Positions 1 through 10,799 of a DNA stretch of 64,000 nucleotides are shown here, piece after piece. Both the position numbers and the translations under genes were made by a program. This stretch comes from Oscillospiraceae bacterium. Lineage in GTDB: Bacteria; Bacillota; Clostridia; Oscillospirales; Ruminococcaceae. The stretch lies in NCBI GenBank assembly GCA_021769725.1, contig JAETSI010000010.1, forward strand, positions 24,974-88,973, given 5' to 3'. Under the pieces are notes generated by a model. That model ran no database searches. It saw only the letters and a list, made by a program, of their open reading frames with translations, and was not told the DNA's origin. Within the stretch, counting starts at the first letter, position 1; every line of letters starts with the position of its first letter.

Positions 1-21
1 GGAATCTTAACCGAGTTTGTA

Positions 22-41
22 AGATACTGAACAGGCTCTAA
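22..41. repeat. Single end of the GAGCCTGTTCAGTATC family, at window edge
   Basis: agatactgaacaggctcta matches the right TIR of the element at 19229-19393. Confidence 0.6.
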
Positions 42-170
42 GCAGCGCCGCATAATGACCGCTTGACGGTTCTGCACGTTGCTGTATAAAGTTCTTTATC
101 GGCTATATATTTATTATGGTGGATATAAAGTATTATATCGCATACTATTCAAAGGAGAGAGAATTAATTT

Positions 171-2549
171 ATGAAAAGAGAGTCAAAAATTCGTGTAATG
201 GCAGTTCTATCGGCTTTTGCTGTTGCATTCAGCGTTGTATCGTGCGGAAAGAAGAAAGACGATAAGAAAGAGACAAAAACCGCCGATCAGGTGCTTTCAA
301 ATTCATATAGTTCCACGAAGATTGAAAGTACTTTGGATCTGGATTATGTAAACAGAATGGAGTATGTTCCGGAAAATGGAAAGTTGTATATCAGCGGTTA
401 TTACTACGATACAGACAAGGAAGAGAGGTATGATATTTTTTACTGCACGTCACGTGACATGACCGATCCTGTAAAAGTGGAAATTCCCAATAAACAGCCC
501 GAAAACGGTAACAGCAATATGATTCTTGCTCCGGCGTCCGACGGCAATATCTGGGCTGCGTTCAGTGTCGCTGATTACGGTGATTTCAAAGAACCTGACG
601 ATGATGATGAGAATGCCGGCGACGCCTGGATGGAAATGATGGAGAACGCTCAGTACAGCTATTTCCTCAAGAAATATGATTTTGAGGGTAAGGAGCTGAT
701 GTCCGCCGAGATAAAGGGTATAAACGATTATCTTGAAACGGTCGATTATGGAGTATATTTTCAGGGACTTATTGAAACCGGCAGCGGCGATCTTATTCTG
801 CGTGTAAGCAGTATGCAGGAAGTCAGTGTTATGATATCGCCTGACGGTACGTGCAAAGGCAAGCTGGAACTGGACGAAATGGATATATACTACTCCGCAG
901 CGGCGGCTGACGGACGTATAGCTGCCATAGGATACGAGGATGACGGTACAAAGCTCAGATACATAGACCCTGAAACACTGGAGGCAGACGGTGACGCTGT
1001 TGAAGCGGGTGAGCTTAACAGCGGCGCTATGGAATTTTTAAAGGGTACAGGCGATTACAATCTCTATGTCAGCTCTTCTGTTGCGCTTTACGGCGTGACT
1101 AAGGACGGAAAAGTCAAAGAAGTAATCAATTGGGTGGATTCCGACATAAGCGGAAGCAATGTAAGATGCGTTGCGCCTTTGGATAACGGGGAATTCCTTA
1201 TTTATAACAGTATGATGGACGATCAGGCTTTTTACATTCTTTCTCCCAGGGATAAGAATGAGCTTAAAGATACAAAAGTAGTTACTGTAGCTCTGATGTA
1301 CGCTGATTCTGATATCACCGACAAGATCTCTGAATTTAACAAGCAGAACAACGGCTATCGTATTACCGTAGAGGATTACAGCAAATACTCAGAATACGAT
1401 TCGAAGACAGAGACCCTTGTAAATTCTCCGTCAAAACAGCTTCAGCTTGATATTATTTCAGGAAAAGTTCCGGATATGATCGTTACATATGATTATTCTG
1501 TTATTTCATCGTTGGCATCAAAGGACGTTTTAACAAATCTATATCCGCTGCTTGATAAGAGTGAAAACCTTTCCCGTGATGATATAATGCCCAATATCCT
1601 CAAAGCAGGCGAGATTGAAGGAAGCCTTTGCTCTATATCCCCGTTCTTTGACGTGCTCACACTGACAGCCAGAACTGAATTTACCGGCAAAGAGGGTTGG
1701 ACTTTTGACGAAATGATTGAAACCTATGATAAGCACAAGGATAAAATGACCCTTACCAGCATGGATTCAAGGGAATACGCCATGAGTTTGTTTGTATACC
1801 AATGCAGTGATTTTGTGGATTACGAAAATGGTACGTGCAGCTTTGATTCTCCTGAATTTATAAAACTCCTTGAATTCTGCAATCAGTTCCCAAGCAGTGA
1901 AGAGAAGTTTGCTGAAGACGACAGCGATTCGGGTTTCTTTGTTGATTATGACGACGGTACGCTGAATCTCCGTAACGGAAAGACCCTTCTTAATGAACTT
2001 TATATGTCTAATCCCAGAGACTATGCTTACGAAAAGCAGGGCAGATTTGGCACTGATATGACTATGGTTGGATATCCCGGTAAAAGCGGGAACGGTGGCA
2101 GACTGTCGTTACAGAATAATTTTGCCATTCTTGAAAGCTCGCAGAATAAAGATATATGCTGGGATTTTATAAGTATGTTCTTTGCAAAGGAATACGACAG
2201 CAACAAAATGTGGGCGTTTCCGTCAACGGTATCGGCTTTTGAGCAGTGCATGAAAGAGGCAATGAAAAAGCCTTATTATATGGATGAAAACAATAAGAAA
2301 GTGGAATATGATGATTCATTTTATGTAGGCGATAAGGAAATACCTATCAAGCCGCTTACACAGGAAGAAGTTGATTACCTTACCGACTATATCAAGAATA
2401 CCACGGTTATTTCAGGCAATTACTCCGAAGACGTCAGAACCATTATGGAAGAAGAAGTTGAAGCATATTTTGCTGGTGAAAAGACAGCAGAGGAAGCTGC
2501 CGCAATGATACAGAACCGTGCAGGACTGCTTATCAGCGAGCAGAGCTGA
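171..2549 (+). CDS. Lipoprotein with C-terminal extracellular solute-binding (ABC type 1) domain and ~370 aa N-terminal propeller-like region
   Basis: 792 aa ORF, RBS aaaggagagag; signal peptide plus lipobox VVSC; C-terminal half resembles sugar-binding SBPs (ISEFNKQNNGYRITVEDYS...). Confidence 0.75.
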   Translation: MKRESKIRVMAVLSAFAVAFSVVSCGKKKDDKKETKTADQVLSNSYSSTKIESTLDLDYVNRMEYVPENGKLYISGYYYDTDKEERYDIFYCTSRDMTDPVKVEIPNKQPENGNSNMILAPASDGNIWAAFSVADYGDFKEPDDDDENAGDAWMEMMENAQYSYFLKKYDFEGKELMSAEIKGINDYLETVDYGVYFQGLIETGSGDLILRVSSMQEVSVMISPDGTCKGKLELDEMDIYYSAAAADGRIAAIGYEDDGTKLRYIDPETLEADGDAVEAGELNSGAMEFLKGTGDYNLYVSSSVALYGVTKDGKVKEVINWVDSDISGSNVRCVAPLDNGEFLIYNSMMDDQAFYILSPRDKNELKDTKVVTVALMYADSDITDKISEFNKQNNGYRITVEDYSKYSEYDSKTETLVNSPSKQLQLDIISGKVPDMIVTYDYSVISSLASKDVLTNLYPLLDKSENLSRDDIMPNILKAGEIEGSLCSISPFFDVLTLTARTEFTGKEGWTFDEMIETYDKHKDKMTLTSMDSREYAMSLFVYQCSDFVDYENGTCSFDSPEFIKLLEFCNQFPSSEEKFAEDDSDSGFFVDYDDGTLNLRNGKTLLNELYMSNPRDYAYEKQGRFGTDMTMVGYPGKSGNGGRLSLQNNFAILESSQNKDICWDFISMFFAKEYDSNKMWAFPSTVSAFEQCMKEAMKKPYYMDENNKKVEYDDSFYVGDKEIPIKPLTQEEVDYLTDYIKNTTVISGNYSEDVRTIMEEEVEAYFAGEKTAEEAAAMIQNRAGLLISEQS

Positions 2550-2585
2550 TCATAAATCAAGATATCTACTAAATACAACCTCCTT

Positions 2586-2622
2586 AAAAAAGCCGCCCCG
2601 AAAAATCGGAGCGGCTTTCATC
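2586..2622 (+). terminator. Rho-independent terminator
   Basis: aaaaaagccgccccgaaaaatcggagcggctttc hairpin, bidirectional between converging genes. Confidence 0.8.
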
Positions 2623-2660
2623 GTAAGTCATATTTTATAGAGTCCCCACTTAAATTGTTG

Positions 2661-3041
2661 TCACGATTTCCTGATTGTGTTTTTCACAATTTTTTTCAGG
2701 CGGTCGCAGGTATCACGAGGGAACTCACTGATAAAGCGGAGAGCCTGTTCATGTGCTTCTTCGTGGTTCAGCTTTAAGAAGCTGTGAAAGAAAGTGTATA
2801 TTTCGCTGAATGATGAGAATATTTCGTCCGCAGCCGCTCTGCCCTCAGGAGTAAGAACTACGCTGTTGCAGTAATCCTCATATACCAGTCCGGAGTTGGC
2901 AAGACATCTCAGCATCTTGCTTACGCTTGGACGTGACACTCCCAGATGACGAGCGATGTGAACGCAGCGCAGACTGTCGTTTGTTTGAGAAAGTTCCCTT
3001 ATTGCAGCAAGATATTTTATCTGTCCGGCACAGTGCTTCAT
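2661..3041 (-). CDS. DtxR/MntR-family metal-dependent transcriptional regulator
   Basis: N-terminal wHTH (HIARHLGVSRPSVSKMLRCLANSGLV) and DtxR-like dimerisation segment. Confidence 0.8.
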   Translation of the reverse strand: MKHCAGQIKYLAAIRELSQTNDSLRCVHIARHLGVSRPSVSKMLRCLANSGLVYEDYCNSVVLTPEGRAAADEIFSSFSEIYTFFHSFLKLNHEEAHEQALRFISEFPRDTCDRLKKIVKNTIRKS

Positions 3042-3059
3042 GTTGTCTGACCTCCCGTA

Positions 3060-3644
3060 TTACTTATCCGAATCAATGAGATTCCAGTAGCCTTTGAGAT
3101 AAACAAGCCCTGAAATAATAGTAAGGGCTGTTGATATCCATATAAGTGCGGGGATAACGATATTATTAACTGCATCAATAAGACCTGTTCCGAGATCTGC
3201 ATCAAAATCAAAGCAGATACAGAGCCACAGCAGAACTCCGACGATAGTTACCATAGTGAATGCTGTTTTCAGTTTGCCCCAGATACCGGCGGCTACTACG
3301 ATGCCTTCGTCGGCGGCAAGGAGACGGAGACCGGATACCATAAATTCACGGGCAATTATAATAATAAGCGGTATTGCACTCATTTTCACGCAGTCCAGTT
3401 CAACGAAAACCGTCAGGGCGGATATGACCAGGACCTTATCGGCAAGGGGATCAAGGAACTTGCCAAAATTAGTCACCAGATTGTGTTTTCTTGCAATTTT
3501 TCCGTCAAGTGCGTCGGTGACGGAAGCGGCTGCAAAGACGATCAGCGCCAGCAGAAAATGGCATGGGAAGTCAAGATATATGAAAAGCAGAAAAAATGGT
3601 ATGAGAAAAACTCTCAGCAGTGTAAGCTTGTTTGGCAGATTCAT
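3060..3644 (-). CDS. pgsA: CDP-diacylglycerol--glycerol-3-phosphate 3-phosphatidyltransferase
   Basis: MNLPNKLTLLRVFLIP start and CDP-alcohol phosphotransferase motif DALDGKIARKHNLVTNFGKFLDPLADK. Confidence 0.93.
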   Translation of the reverse strand: MNLPNKLTLLRVFLIPFFLLFIYLDFPCHFLLALIVFAAASVTDALDGKIARKHNLVTNFGKFLDPLADKVLVISALTVFVELDCVKMSAIPLIIIIAREFMVSGLRLLAADEGIVVAAGIWGKLKTAFTMVTIVGVLLWLCICFDFDADLGTGLIDAVNNIVIPALIWISTALTIISGLVYLKGYWNLIDSDK

Positions 3645-4972
3645 GATTCTATCACCTCTCCGATAAGATCGTAGTCTAGGGTATCCGTTATTCTGATCTT
3701 TACGTAATCCCCGATTTTAAGAGGACTTTCCGATGTAAAGAAAACTTTTCCGTCTATATCCGGAGCGTCATTGGCAGTACGTCCGAACCAGCATTCACCA
3801 AATCGGTCGAAGCCCTCGACAACGGCTTCGTGCTCAGTATTCATGAGCTTTTCGTTGTTTTCAGCGCTTATGAGCATCTGCTGTTCCATTATGATGTCGG
3901 CACGGTGTGCAGCTGTTTCGCTTTCTATCTGATCGGGGAGATCAGCAGCCTTTGTTCCGTCCTCCTGAGAGTAGGGGAAGCATCCCAGACGGTCAAACCT
4001 CACACGCTGAACGAATTCGGCAAGACGGTCGAACTGTTCCTGTGTTTCTCCGGGAAATCCTGTAATAAGAGTCGTCCTGAGTATCACTCCCGGAATCTTC
4101 TCCCTGATATGCGCAAAGAGCGCCTCGAGGTTTTCCTCGCTTCCCCAGCGGTTCATGCGGCTGAGTATATCGCCGTCACAGTGCTGTATTGGTATTTCCA
4201 GATACTTTACAAGCTTTTCTTCGGAGGCAATAGTATCAAGCAGTTCGTCGGTGATGCGTTCGGGATAGCAGTAAAGTGTGCGTATCCATTTTAGCCCGTC
4301 TATCCGGCAGAGACGTTTAAGAAGCTCAGGCAGTCGGGATTCACCGTAAATATCCTCACCGTACCGGGACGTATCCTGAGCAATGACTACCAGTTCGGTA
4401 ACTCCGTTGGAGGCAAGGGTTTCGGCTTCCTTTATTACTTCTTCCATAGGCACGCTGCGGAATTTACCACGTATCATGGGAATAGCGCAGTATGTACAGC
4501 AGTTGCTGCATCCCTCGGCGATTTTCAGGTAGGAGAAAAACGGAAGTGTGGAAATAATGCGGCTGCCTGTCAGTTCAGCGTCAAGTTTGGGGGCAAAATT
4601 TACGTATTTTTCACCGGCAAGTACGTGATCCAGCACGTCGGTGATGTCCTTGTTGTTTCCGATTCCTATAACTGCATCAGCTTCCGGGAAAAGCTCGGCG
4701 GCTTCTTCTCGGTAGCGTTCGGTGAGACATCCTGTTATCACGATTTTTTTCAGTGTCCCGTCCTCTTTGAGTTTTCCAAGCTCAAGGATCGTTTCGATAG
4801 CTTCTTCCTTTGCAGATTGTATAAATCCGCAGGTATTGACTACCGCAATATCAGCAAGTCCTGGTTCGGTCACAAGCTGATAACCTTTATTTCTCAGTTT
4901 ATAGAGCATTCTCTCAGAATCTACTAGATTCTTTGAGCAGCCCAGAGATACCAATCCGACTTTTATTGCCAT
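3641..4972 (-). CDS. rimO: Ribosomal protein S12 methylthiotransferase RimO
   Basis: VGLVSLGCSKNLVDSE, radical SAM CSNCCTYCAIP, TRAM tail. Confidence 0.95.
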   Translation of the reverse strand: MAIKVGLVSLGCSKNLVDSERMLYKLRNKGYQLVTEPGLADIAVVNTCGFIQSAKEEAIETILELGKLKEDGTLKKIVITGCLTERYREEAAELFPEADAVIGIGNNKDITDVLDHVLAGEKYVNFAPKLDAELTGSRIISTLPFFSYLKIAEGCSNCCTYCAIPMIRGKFRSVPMEEVIKEAETLASNGVTELVVIAQDTSRYGEDIYGESRLPELLKRLCRIDGLKWIRTLYCYPERITDELLDTIASEEKLVKYLEIPIQHCDGDILSRMNRWGSEENLEALFAHIREKIPGVILRTTLITGFPGETQEQFDRLAEFVQRVRFDRLGCFPYSQEDGTKAADLPDQIESETAAHRADIIMEQQMLISAENNEKLMNTEHEAVVEGFDRFGECWFGRTANDAPDIDGKVFFTSESPLKIGDYVKIRITDTLDYDLIGEVIES

Positions 4973-4974
4973 TG

Positions 4975-5604
4975 TCAGTCCTCCAAATTATTCTCTAAAT
5001 ATTCTTTTATGCAGCGATTTATCTCGTCGAAGCCATAGCCGTATCGTGCTAGCGATGCTTTGACACGTTCAACTGCCTTCCGATCGCTGCGATCGGTGAG
5101 ATTACGAGCATGCTTTGTTTCCAGGAGCGTCATGAGGTTTTCTTCGAATTCCTGCGAATATGCTTCAAGGGCATCGTCGGCGGTAAACTGATCTATACCT
5201 TTTATCATCATCTCACGTTTTGCACGCCTGTAGCCGAATTTCCGGACACAGACATATCTGACAGCCAATTTTTCCGCATAGCGTTCATCGTTGATAATTC
5301 CGTTCTTTTCAAGTTTATCCGCAACAGCGGCGCAGAGACGCTCGCTTTTGTAGTTGCTAAGCAGTTTTTTGTACATCTCCGCCCGGGAGTAGTCCCGGTA
5401 ATCAAGAAGATACAGGGCGCGCTGGTAGGCACGGCGGAAATTTGATGCCCAGATGATCTCACGGAGTTTATCCCGGTTTAGTTCGTCGCCCTCACGGAGT
5501 CTGAAATCCACGATTATATCCGCATGAAGATAAATCTTTCTTTGATAGTCAAGCTCTGTCTCATAGGTAAGCCCTTTGTATTTTTTCAGTGAGGTTATCT
5601 TCAT
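4975..5604 (-). CDS. recX: Regulatory protein RecX
   Basis: RecX repeats (ALYLLDYRDYSRAEMYKKL, AVRYVCVRKFGYRRAKREM); directly downstream of recA. Confidence 0.9.
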   Translation of the reverse strand: MKITSLKKYKGLTYETELDYQRKIYLHADIIVDFRLREGDELNRDKLREIIWASNFRRAYQRALYLLDYRDYSRAEMYKKLLSNYKSERLCAAVADKLEKNGIINDERYAEKLAVRYVCVRKFGYRRAKREMMIKGIDQFTADDALEAYSQEFEENLMTLLETKHARNLTDRSDRKAVERVKASLARYGYGFDEINRCIKEYLENNLED

Positions 5605-6827
5605 TATTCATCCGCAGGAGTGAATTCCTCGAAATCATCCTCAATGTCAGCAAGTATATCTTCGTTCATGCTGTCGCTGCCGCCGTCCATGTATTCGCCG
5701 GTATCGGCGTCGATGTACTGTTCCTCAGCAGTCTGTTCTTCTTCAGCTGCGCTTTTCTTTCCCTTTTTGGTCTTTTTGGGAGGGTCGGATTTGAGTTCGT
5801 CCTTGCGTGCTATGATCTGCTCTTCGATCTCTTTCATAAGAGCTTCGTCGTTTTTGAGGACTTCCTTTACATTGTCACGTCCCTGACCAAGCTTCTGATC
5901 CTTGTAGCTGAACCATGATCCGCCTTTCTTGATAATGTCAAGCTGAACGGCAAGGTCAAGAACTTCGCCTGTACGGGAGATACCCGTGCCGTACATCATA
6001 TCAAAAGTACAGTCCTTGAAAGGAGGAGCGACTTTATTCTTGACGATCTTGCATTTTGTGGAAGCGCCGATTATATCGTTGCCGGACTTGATAACTTCGC
6101 CCTTGCGCACTTCGATACGGACGGAAGAGTAGAATTTAAGTGCACGTCCGCCGGGAGTCGTTTCGGGGTTTCCGTACATCACACCGATCTTTTCACGTAT
6201 CTGGTTAATAAAGATAGCCACGCAGTTTGATCTTGAAATAGCAGCGGTAAGCTTTCTCATTGCCTGCGACATAAGTCTTGCAAGCTGTCCGACATGGAGA
6301 TCACCCATTTCGCCGTCTATTTCGGCACGTGTAGTCATAGCGGCAATGGAGTCGAGTACGATAACGTCGATAGCACCGGAACGTATAAGAGCTTCTGCAA
6401 TTTCAAGAGCCTGTTCGCCGCTGTCCGGCTGCGAAACGAGAAGATTGTCAATGTCAACGCCCAGAGCCTTGGCATATACAGGGTCAAGAGCGTGCTCAAC
6501 GTCAATAAATGCTGCTTCGCCCTCCAGCTTCTGAGCCTGAGCAACGATCGAAAGGGCAACGGTTGTCTTACCGGAACTTTCAGGGCCGTATATCTCGATA
6601 ATTCTTCCACGTGGAACTCCGCCTACTCCCAGAGCCATATCCAGTGTCATTGAGCCGGTAGGTATGGCCTCAACATTGAGAGTGGTGTTCTGACCGAGCC
6701 GCATGATAGCTCCGTCGCCGTATTTTTTCGCAATCTGTTTCATAGCTCCTTCCAGAGCTGTCTTTTTATCCTCTTTAGTCGTAATGCGAACGACTTCGGG
6801 CTTTTTTGCAAGTTCTTTTTTGGCCAT
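5604..6827 (-). CDS. recA: Recombinase RecA
   Basis: Walker [11 protein letters not shown]1/L2 loops, [22 protein letters not shown]; long acidic C-terminal tail. Confidence 0.98.
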   Translation of the reverse strand: MAKKELAKKPEVVRITTKEDKKTALEGAMKQIAKKYGDGAIMRLGQNTTLNVEAIPTGSMTLDMALGVGGVPRGRIIEIYGPESSGKTTVALSIVAQAQKLEGEAAFIDVEHALDPVYAKALGVDIDNLLVSQPDSGEQALEIAEALIRSGAIDVIVLDSIAAMTTRAEIDGEMGDLHVGQLARLMSQAMRKLTAAISRSNCVAIFINQIREKIGVMYGNPETTPGGRALKFYSSVRIEVRKGEVIKSGNDIIGASTKCKIVKNKVAPPFKDCTFDMMYGTGISRTGEVLDLAVQLDIIKKGGSWFSYKDQKLGQGRDNVKEVLKNDEALMKEIEEQIIARKDELKSDPPKKTKKGKKSAAEEEQTAEEQYIDADTGEYMDGGSDSMNEDILADIEDDFEEFTPADE

Positions 6828-6842
6828 TTTATTTCCTCCGTA

Positions 6843-7691
6843 TCATGTTTTTCTGCCTGCGGCGGTTCTGATTATACCGCCGCCATCGGCTCTGAGTTTT
6901 ATATCGGTAAATGAATTGTTTTCAAGCAGTTCTTTTACGGCACTGTGCTGCCCCATGCCGAATTCATATGCCAGCCAGCCCCCGGGTCTGAGGGAATCTT
7001 TCCAGACAGCCGTCATTCTCCGGTAAAAGTCAAGACCGTCAGCTCCGCCGTACAGAGCCGTTTCCGGTTCGTATGAGACTTCGGTCTGGAGCGACTTCAT
7101 TTCTTCTGCTGTCAGATAAGGAGGATTGCTGACGATAATATCAAGATCCCGGAAATTCTGGCAAAATCTCTCATCGAGTACATCCCCCTGAATTATTTCT
7201 ATATCCGCATCATTCATTGCTGCATTCTGTCTGAGATATCCGAGAGCAGCGCCGGAAAGTTCTGCGGCATATACCTTTGCGCCGGGGATATGTTTTTTAA
7301 GAGCTATGGCAATGCACCCGCTGCCGCTGCATAGATCGGCTATCACTGGGGATGTAAGGCGGTGATTGCTGCATATGTCAAGTATTTGTTCCACCAGCGT
7401 TTCGGTATCAGGGCGTGGGATGAGAACTCCCTCTCCGACCTTTACAGGACAGCCAAAAAATTCCCACTGTCCCAGAAGATACTGGAGCGGATAGCCGGAT
7501 CGGCGTTTTTCGATAAGATCACGTATCCTGAGTTCCGTGGAGACGTCAACCGTTTCTGACGGACGGAAAAGGGGATGAGCGTCGTTCAGCATATCCTGGA
7601 AAATACACAGAACGTCAAACCGGGCGTCGGGATTTCCGCTTTTTTCAAGATCTTTCCGGCATTCGTCAAAGAGAGATGAGCGGCTTACCAC
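6843..7691 (-). CDS. prmC: Peptide chain release factor N(5)-glutamine methyltransferase
   Basis: NPPYLTAEEM motif and SAM-binding ADLCSGSGCIAIALKK. Confidence 0.93.
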   Translation of the reverse strand: MVSRSSLFDECRKDLEKSGNPDARFDVLCIFQDMLNDAHPLFRPSETVDVSTELRIRDLIEKRRSGYPLQYLLGQWEFFGCPVKVGEGVLIPRPDTETLVEQILDICSNHRLTSPVIADLCSGSGCIAIALKKHIPGAKVYAAELSGAALGYLRQNAAMNDADIEIIQGDVLDERFCQNFRDLDIIVSNPPYLTAEEMKSLQTEVSYEPETALYGGADGLDFYRRMTAVWKDSLRPGGWLAYEFGMGQHSAVKELLENNSFTDIKLRADGGGIIRTAAGRKT

Positions 7692-8614
7692 TTGTCCTCC
7701 TCTTTATCTTCGGGGATGCACGGCGTAAGAGCAGCAATAGCTATTTCTATCATGCTGTCGTCGGGTTCACGTGTGGTGAGACGCTGCATTGCAAGTCCGG
7801 GAGCGGAAAGGATGCGTGTGAAAAAGTTGTCCTTGTTTCCGGCAAGGCGGATGAATTCGTAGGAGATACCCACCACCAGCGGAAGAAGTCCGAGACTGAT
7901 GAGTATTCTAATCCATTTATCCATTGAGGGGACGAAGCACATTACAAAGATGCTTACGATAAGAACGATAAAGATAAAGCTTGTTCCGCAGCGTTTGTGG
8001 AAACGTGTCTGTTTGCGGACATTTTCTACTGTAAGCGGAAGTTCCGCCTCATGGCAGGCGATGGTCTTGTGTTCTGCGCCGTGATACATATACTGACGCC
8101 GGATATCTTTCATAAGTCCCACAAGCGCCATATAGGCAACAAAAATTGCGATTTTCAGAATGCCCTCGCTTACAGAGCGGAGTATGCGTTTATCTCTTAC
8201 TACGGGAATAAGATCAGCGATCATTTTGGGCAGGAACACGAAAAGTCCCACTGCCAACACAATGCCGAGCACCATGCCGATGGTCATAAAAATATTGTAA
8301 AATGCAGAGGAATTCTCCTCTTCGGCTTTTTCCTCTTCTGTAAGCTGTTTTTCGGCAGATTTCATCATGTATTTGTACCCCTTTACCAGAGATGTTACAA
8401 AGCTGACGCAGCCACGTACAAGCGGAGTTTTTTTGTACCAAGGAGCTTTTTTGCCATTGTTTTCCTCCCATGTTTCCAGATCGATAGTACCGTCGGGCAG
8501 ACGGCACGCCATAGCGCCTGTATTCGGACCAAGCATCATTATACCTTCGATAAGAGCCTGTCCGCCGATCTTTGACTTGAATTTTTCGCCGGACGGCTGA
8601 TTTTTTTTACTCAT
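7685..8614 (-). CDS. DUF1385 domain membrane protein (YqhQ-like)
   Basis: GGQALIEGIMMLGP and YHGAEHKTIACHE motifs with TM helices. Confidence 0.88.
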   Translation of the reverse strand: MSKKNQPSGEKFKSKIGGQALIEGIMMLGPNTGAMACRLPDGTIDLETWEENNGKKAPWYKKTPLVRGCVSFVTSLVKGYKYMMKSAEKQLTEEEKAEEENSSAFYNIFMTIGMVLGIVLAVGLFVFLPKMIADLIPVVRDKRILRSVSEGILKIAIFVAYMALVGLMKDIRRQYMYHGAEHKTIACHEAELPLTVENVRKQTRFHKRCGTSFIFIVLIVSIFVMCFVPSMDKWIRILISLGLLPLVVGISYEFIRLAGNKDNFFTRILSAPGLAMQRLTTREPDDSMIEIAIAALTPCIPEDKEEDKW

Positions 8615-8661
8615 ATTATCACCTCATTATTTATTACAGTCACCCCTGCTGATATGACGGA

Positions 8662-10071
8662 TCAGGAATTTTGTGCCGGGAGCGTTATGGTAACAGTTGT
8701 TCCCAGTCCTTCGCCGGGGCTGGTGATATCCATAGTTCCGTTGTGCATGGCGATTATTTCATCTGCTACTGCCAGTCCGATACCCGAACCTCTTCGTGTA
8801 TGATTTGCCTTGAAGAATTTGGTCTTGACTTTGGCAAGATCGGAAGTCTTTATACCGCAGCCGGTATCGGCAACGGAAACAACGACTTTGTTTTCTGTTT
8901 CGTCCTCATAAGCATTTATGGTTACAGTTCCTCCCTGAGAGGAATATTTTATAGCGTTGTCAATTATGTTTATAAATACCTGACGTATCCTGTTCTTGTC
9001 ACCGAACACAAACGGCAGCATATCCGGATCGTTATAGATTATCTCTATGCCCTCACGTTTTGCCTTGTCACTGTAGATAAGCACGGCGTCGCCAAGCTCA
9101 GCCAGAATATCCATAGTGGCATTCTGGAGCGTAAAATGACCGCTCTGCATACGTGAAAAATCGAGCAGTTCCTCAACCATCCGGGAAAGTCTTTCCGTTT
9201 CATTAACGATAACGCCTACGCCTTTCTTCATGGTATCCGGACTGCCTCCGCCGTCAAGCATAAGTGTTTCCGCCCAGCCTTTTATAGCCGTCAGGGGGGT
9301 ACGCAGTTCGTGGGATACGGAAGATATAAATTCGTTCTTCATATTTTCCGCATTCGACAATTCGTCTGCCATATGGTTGATAGCCGTACAGAGTTCGCCG
9401 ATCTCGTCGCTGCTGTTGCTGCTTATGCGCACGGAAAAGTCGCCCATAGCAAATTTACGTGCAATATCGCTTATCTGCCTGATAGGCTTTACGATAGATC
9501 CGGCAAAATAAAGACCTGTCGATATAACGATAGCGATAACCACCAGAATAATGGCAGCAACTGCGATAGTATAATTTTTTATTGCGTTGTCTATAGTCGT
9601 GAGGGATGTTACCATTCTGACAGAGCTGAATTCGCTGTTTATTGAGGAGATAGGCACAGATACTGCCAATATCTTCTCGCCGCCCGGAAGCTTGCCTATA
9701 TAAGTGCCCTCTCCTGAGATCATAGCGTCCTCGTAGTCAGGCATGAGCATATTGGCGTCGGGAGAGAATCCGGAGGAAGTCAGTACAACACGCCCGTTGG
9801 AGTTTATTGCCATAAGCTCTATTTTGTCCTTTTCGTTAAAAGTTTCCAGCATATTTCTCATTTCGGCGGAGAAGTTGGCAGCGCTGTCCTGTGAGTGGAT
9901 GCTCAAGACGCTGGTAACGGCGTTGATCTTTGAAATCAGGTATTGTTTGGCAGAACTGTAGAAATAACTCTGTATCGCATAGATTATAGCCATGGCGATA
10001 ACAAGCAGCGCCAGGATTATAACGCCCAGATTGTTGATTATCCAGCGTTTGGTGATACTTTTTTTAGCCAT
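8662..10071 (-). CDS. HAMP-domain sensor histidine kinase
   Basis: HAMP plus SHELRTPLTAIKGW H-box, HATPase_c N/G boxes. Confidence 0.93.
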   Translation of the reverse strand: MAKKSITKRWIINNLGVIILALLVIAMAIIYAIQSYFYSSAKQYLISKINAVTSVLSIHSQDSAANFSAEMRNMLETFNEKDKIELMAINSNGRVVLTSSGFSPDANMLMPDYEDAMISGEGTYIGKLPGGEKILAVSVPISSINSEFSSVRMVTSLTTIDNAIKNYTIAVAAIILVVIAIVISTGLYFAGSIVKPIRQISDIARKFAMGDFSVRISSNSSDEIGELCTAINHMADELSNAENMKNEFISSVSHELRTPLTAIKGWAETLMLDGGGSPDTMKKGVGVIVNETERLSRMVEELLDFSRMQSGHFTLQNATMDILAELGDAVLIYSDKAKREGIEIIYNDPDMLPFVFGDKNRIRQVFINIIDNAIKYSSQGGTVTINAYEDETENKVVVSVADTGCGIKTSDLAKVKTKFFKANHTRRGSGIGLAVADEIIAMHNGTMDITSPGEGLGTTVTITLPAQNS

Positions 10072-10772
10072 TACTGCATATCATTCCATTTATATCCATA
10101 GCCCCATATAGTAATGATGTATCGGGGACTGGATGGTTCTTCCTCTATTTTCATGCGGATTCTTCTGATATTCACATCAACGATCTTATCGTCGCCGTAG
10201 TAGCTTTCTCCCCATATATGATTGAGGATGCTTGCACGGTCAAGAGCAGTGTTCTTGTTGTTCATGAAGAATTCAAGTATCTGGTACTCCACCTGTGTCA
10301 GCTCGATCGGTTTTCCGTTCTTGGTGACGGTACGGCTCTTGAGATTAAGTACAAACGGGCCGGATTCAATAAGCGACTGTTTTTCATTTTTGATAAAGCT
10401 CATGCAGACACGGCGGTAAATGGCGTCCACACGGGCGGTAAGCTCCGACGGAGAAAACGGCTTGGTAATATAGTCGTCGGCTCCTATCATAAGACCGCTT
10501 ACTTTGTCCATTTCCTGAGTTCTGGCGGTAAGCATTATTATACCGATGGTAGAGCTTTTTTCACGTATTTTTTTGCATACTGTAAAGCCGTCAATGCCGG
10601 GCATCATAATATCGAGGAGGATGATGTCGAAATTTCCGTGCTCCTGTTCAAACATTCTGAGAGCTGCCTCTCCACAGTCGACATCCACAACGTCATATCC
10701 GGCACGTTTAAGGTTTATAACGACAAATTCACGGATGGTAGTTTCATCCTCGCAGATTAATATACGTTTCAT
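10071..10772 (-). CDS. OmpR-family response regulator
   Basis: Receiver domain (LLDIMMPGIDG) plus winged helix C-terminus; overlaps the kinase gene. Confidence 0.93.
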   Translation of the reverse strand: MKRILICEDETTIREFVVINLKRAGYDVVDVDCGEAALRMFEQEHGNFDIILLDIMMPGIDGFTVCKKIREKSSTIGIIMLTARTQEMDKVSGLMIGADDYITKPFSPSELTARVDAIYRRVCMSFIKNEKQSLIESGPFVLNLKSRTVTKNGKPIELTQVEYQILEFFMNNKNTALDRASILNHIWGESYYGDDKIVDVNIRRIRMKIEEEPSSPRYIITIWGYGYKWNDMQ

Positions 10773-10799
10773 TTTCTATGTCTCCTCACAGCCTGCGCC

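Noticed and set aside
7997-8575. 192-aa plus-strand ORF
   Set aside because: Antisense shadow of the DUF1385 gene; low-complexity His/Cys/Phe-rich translation.
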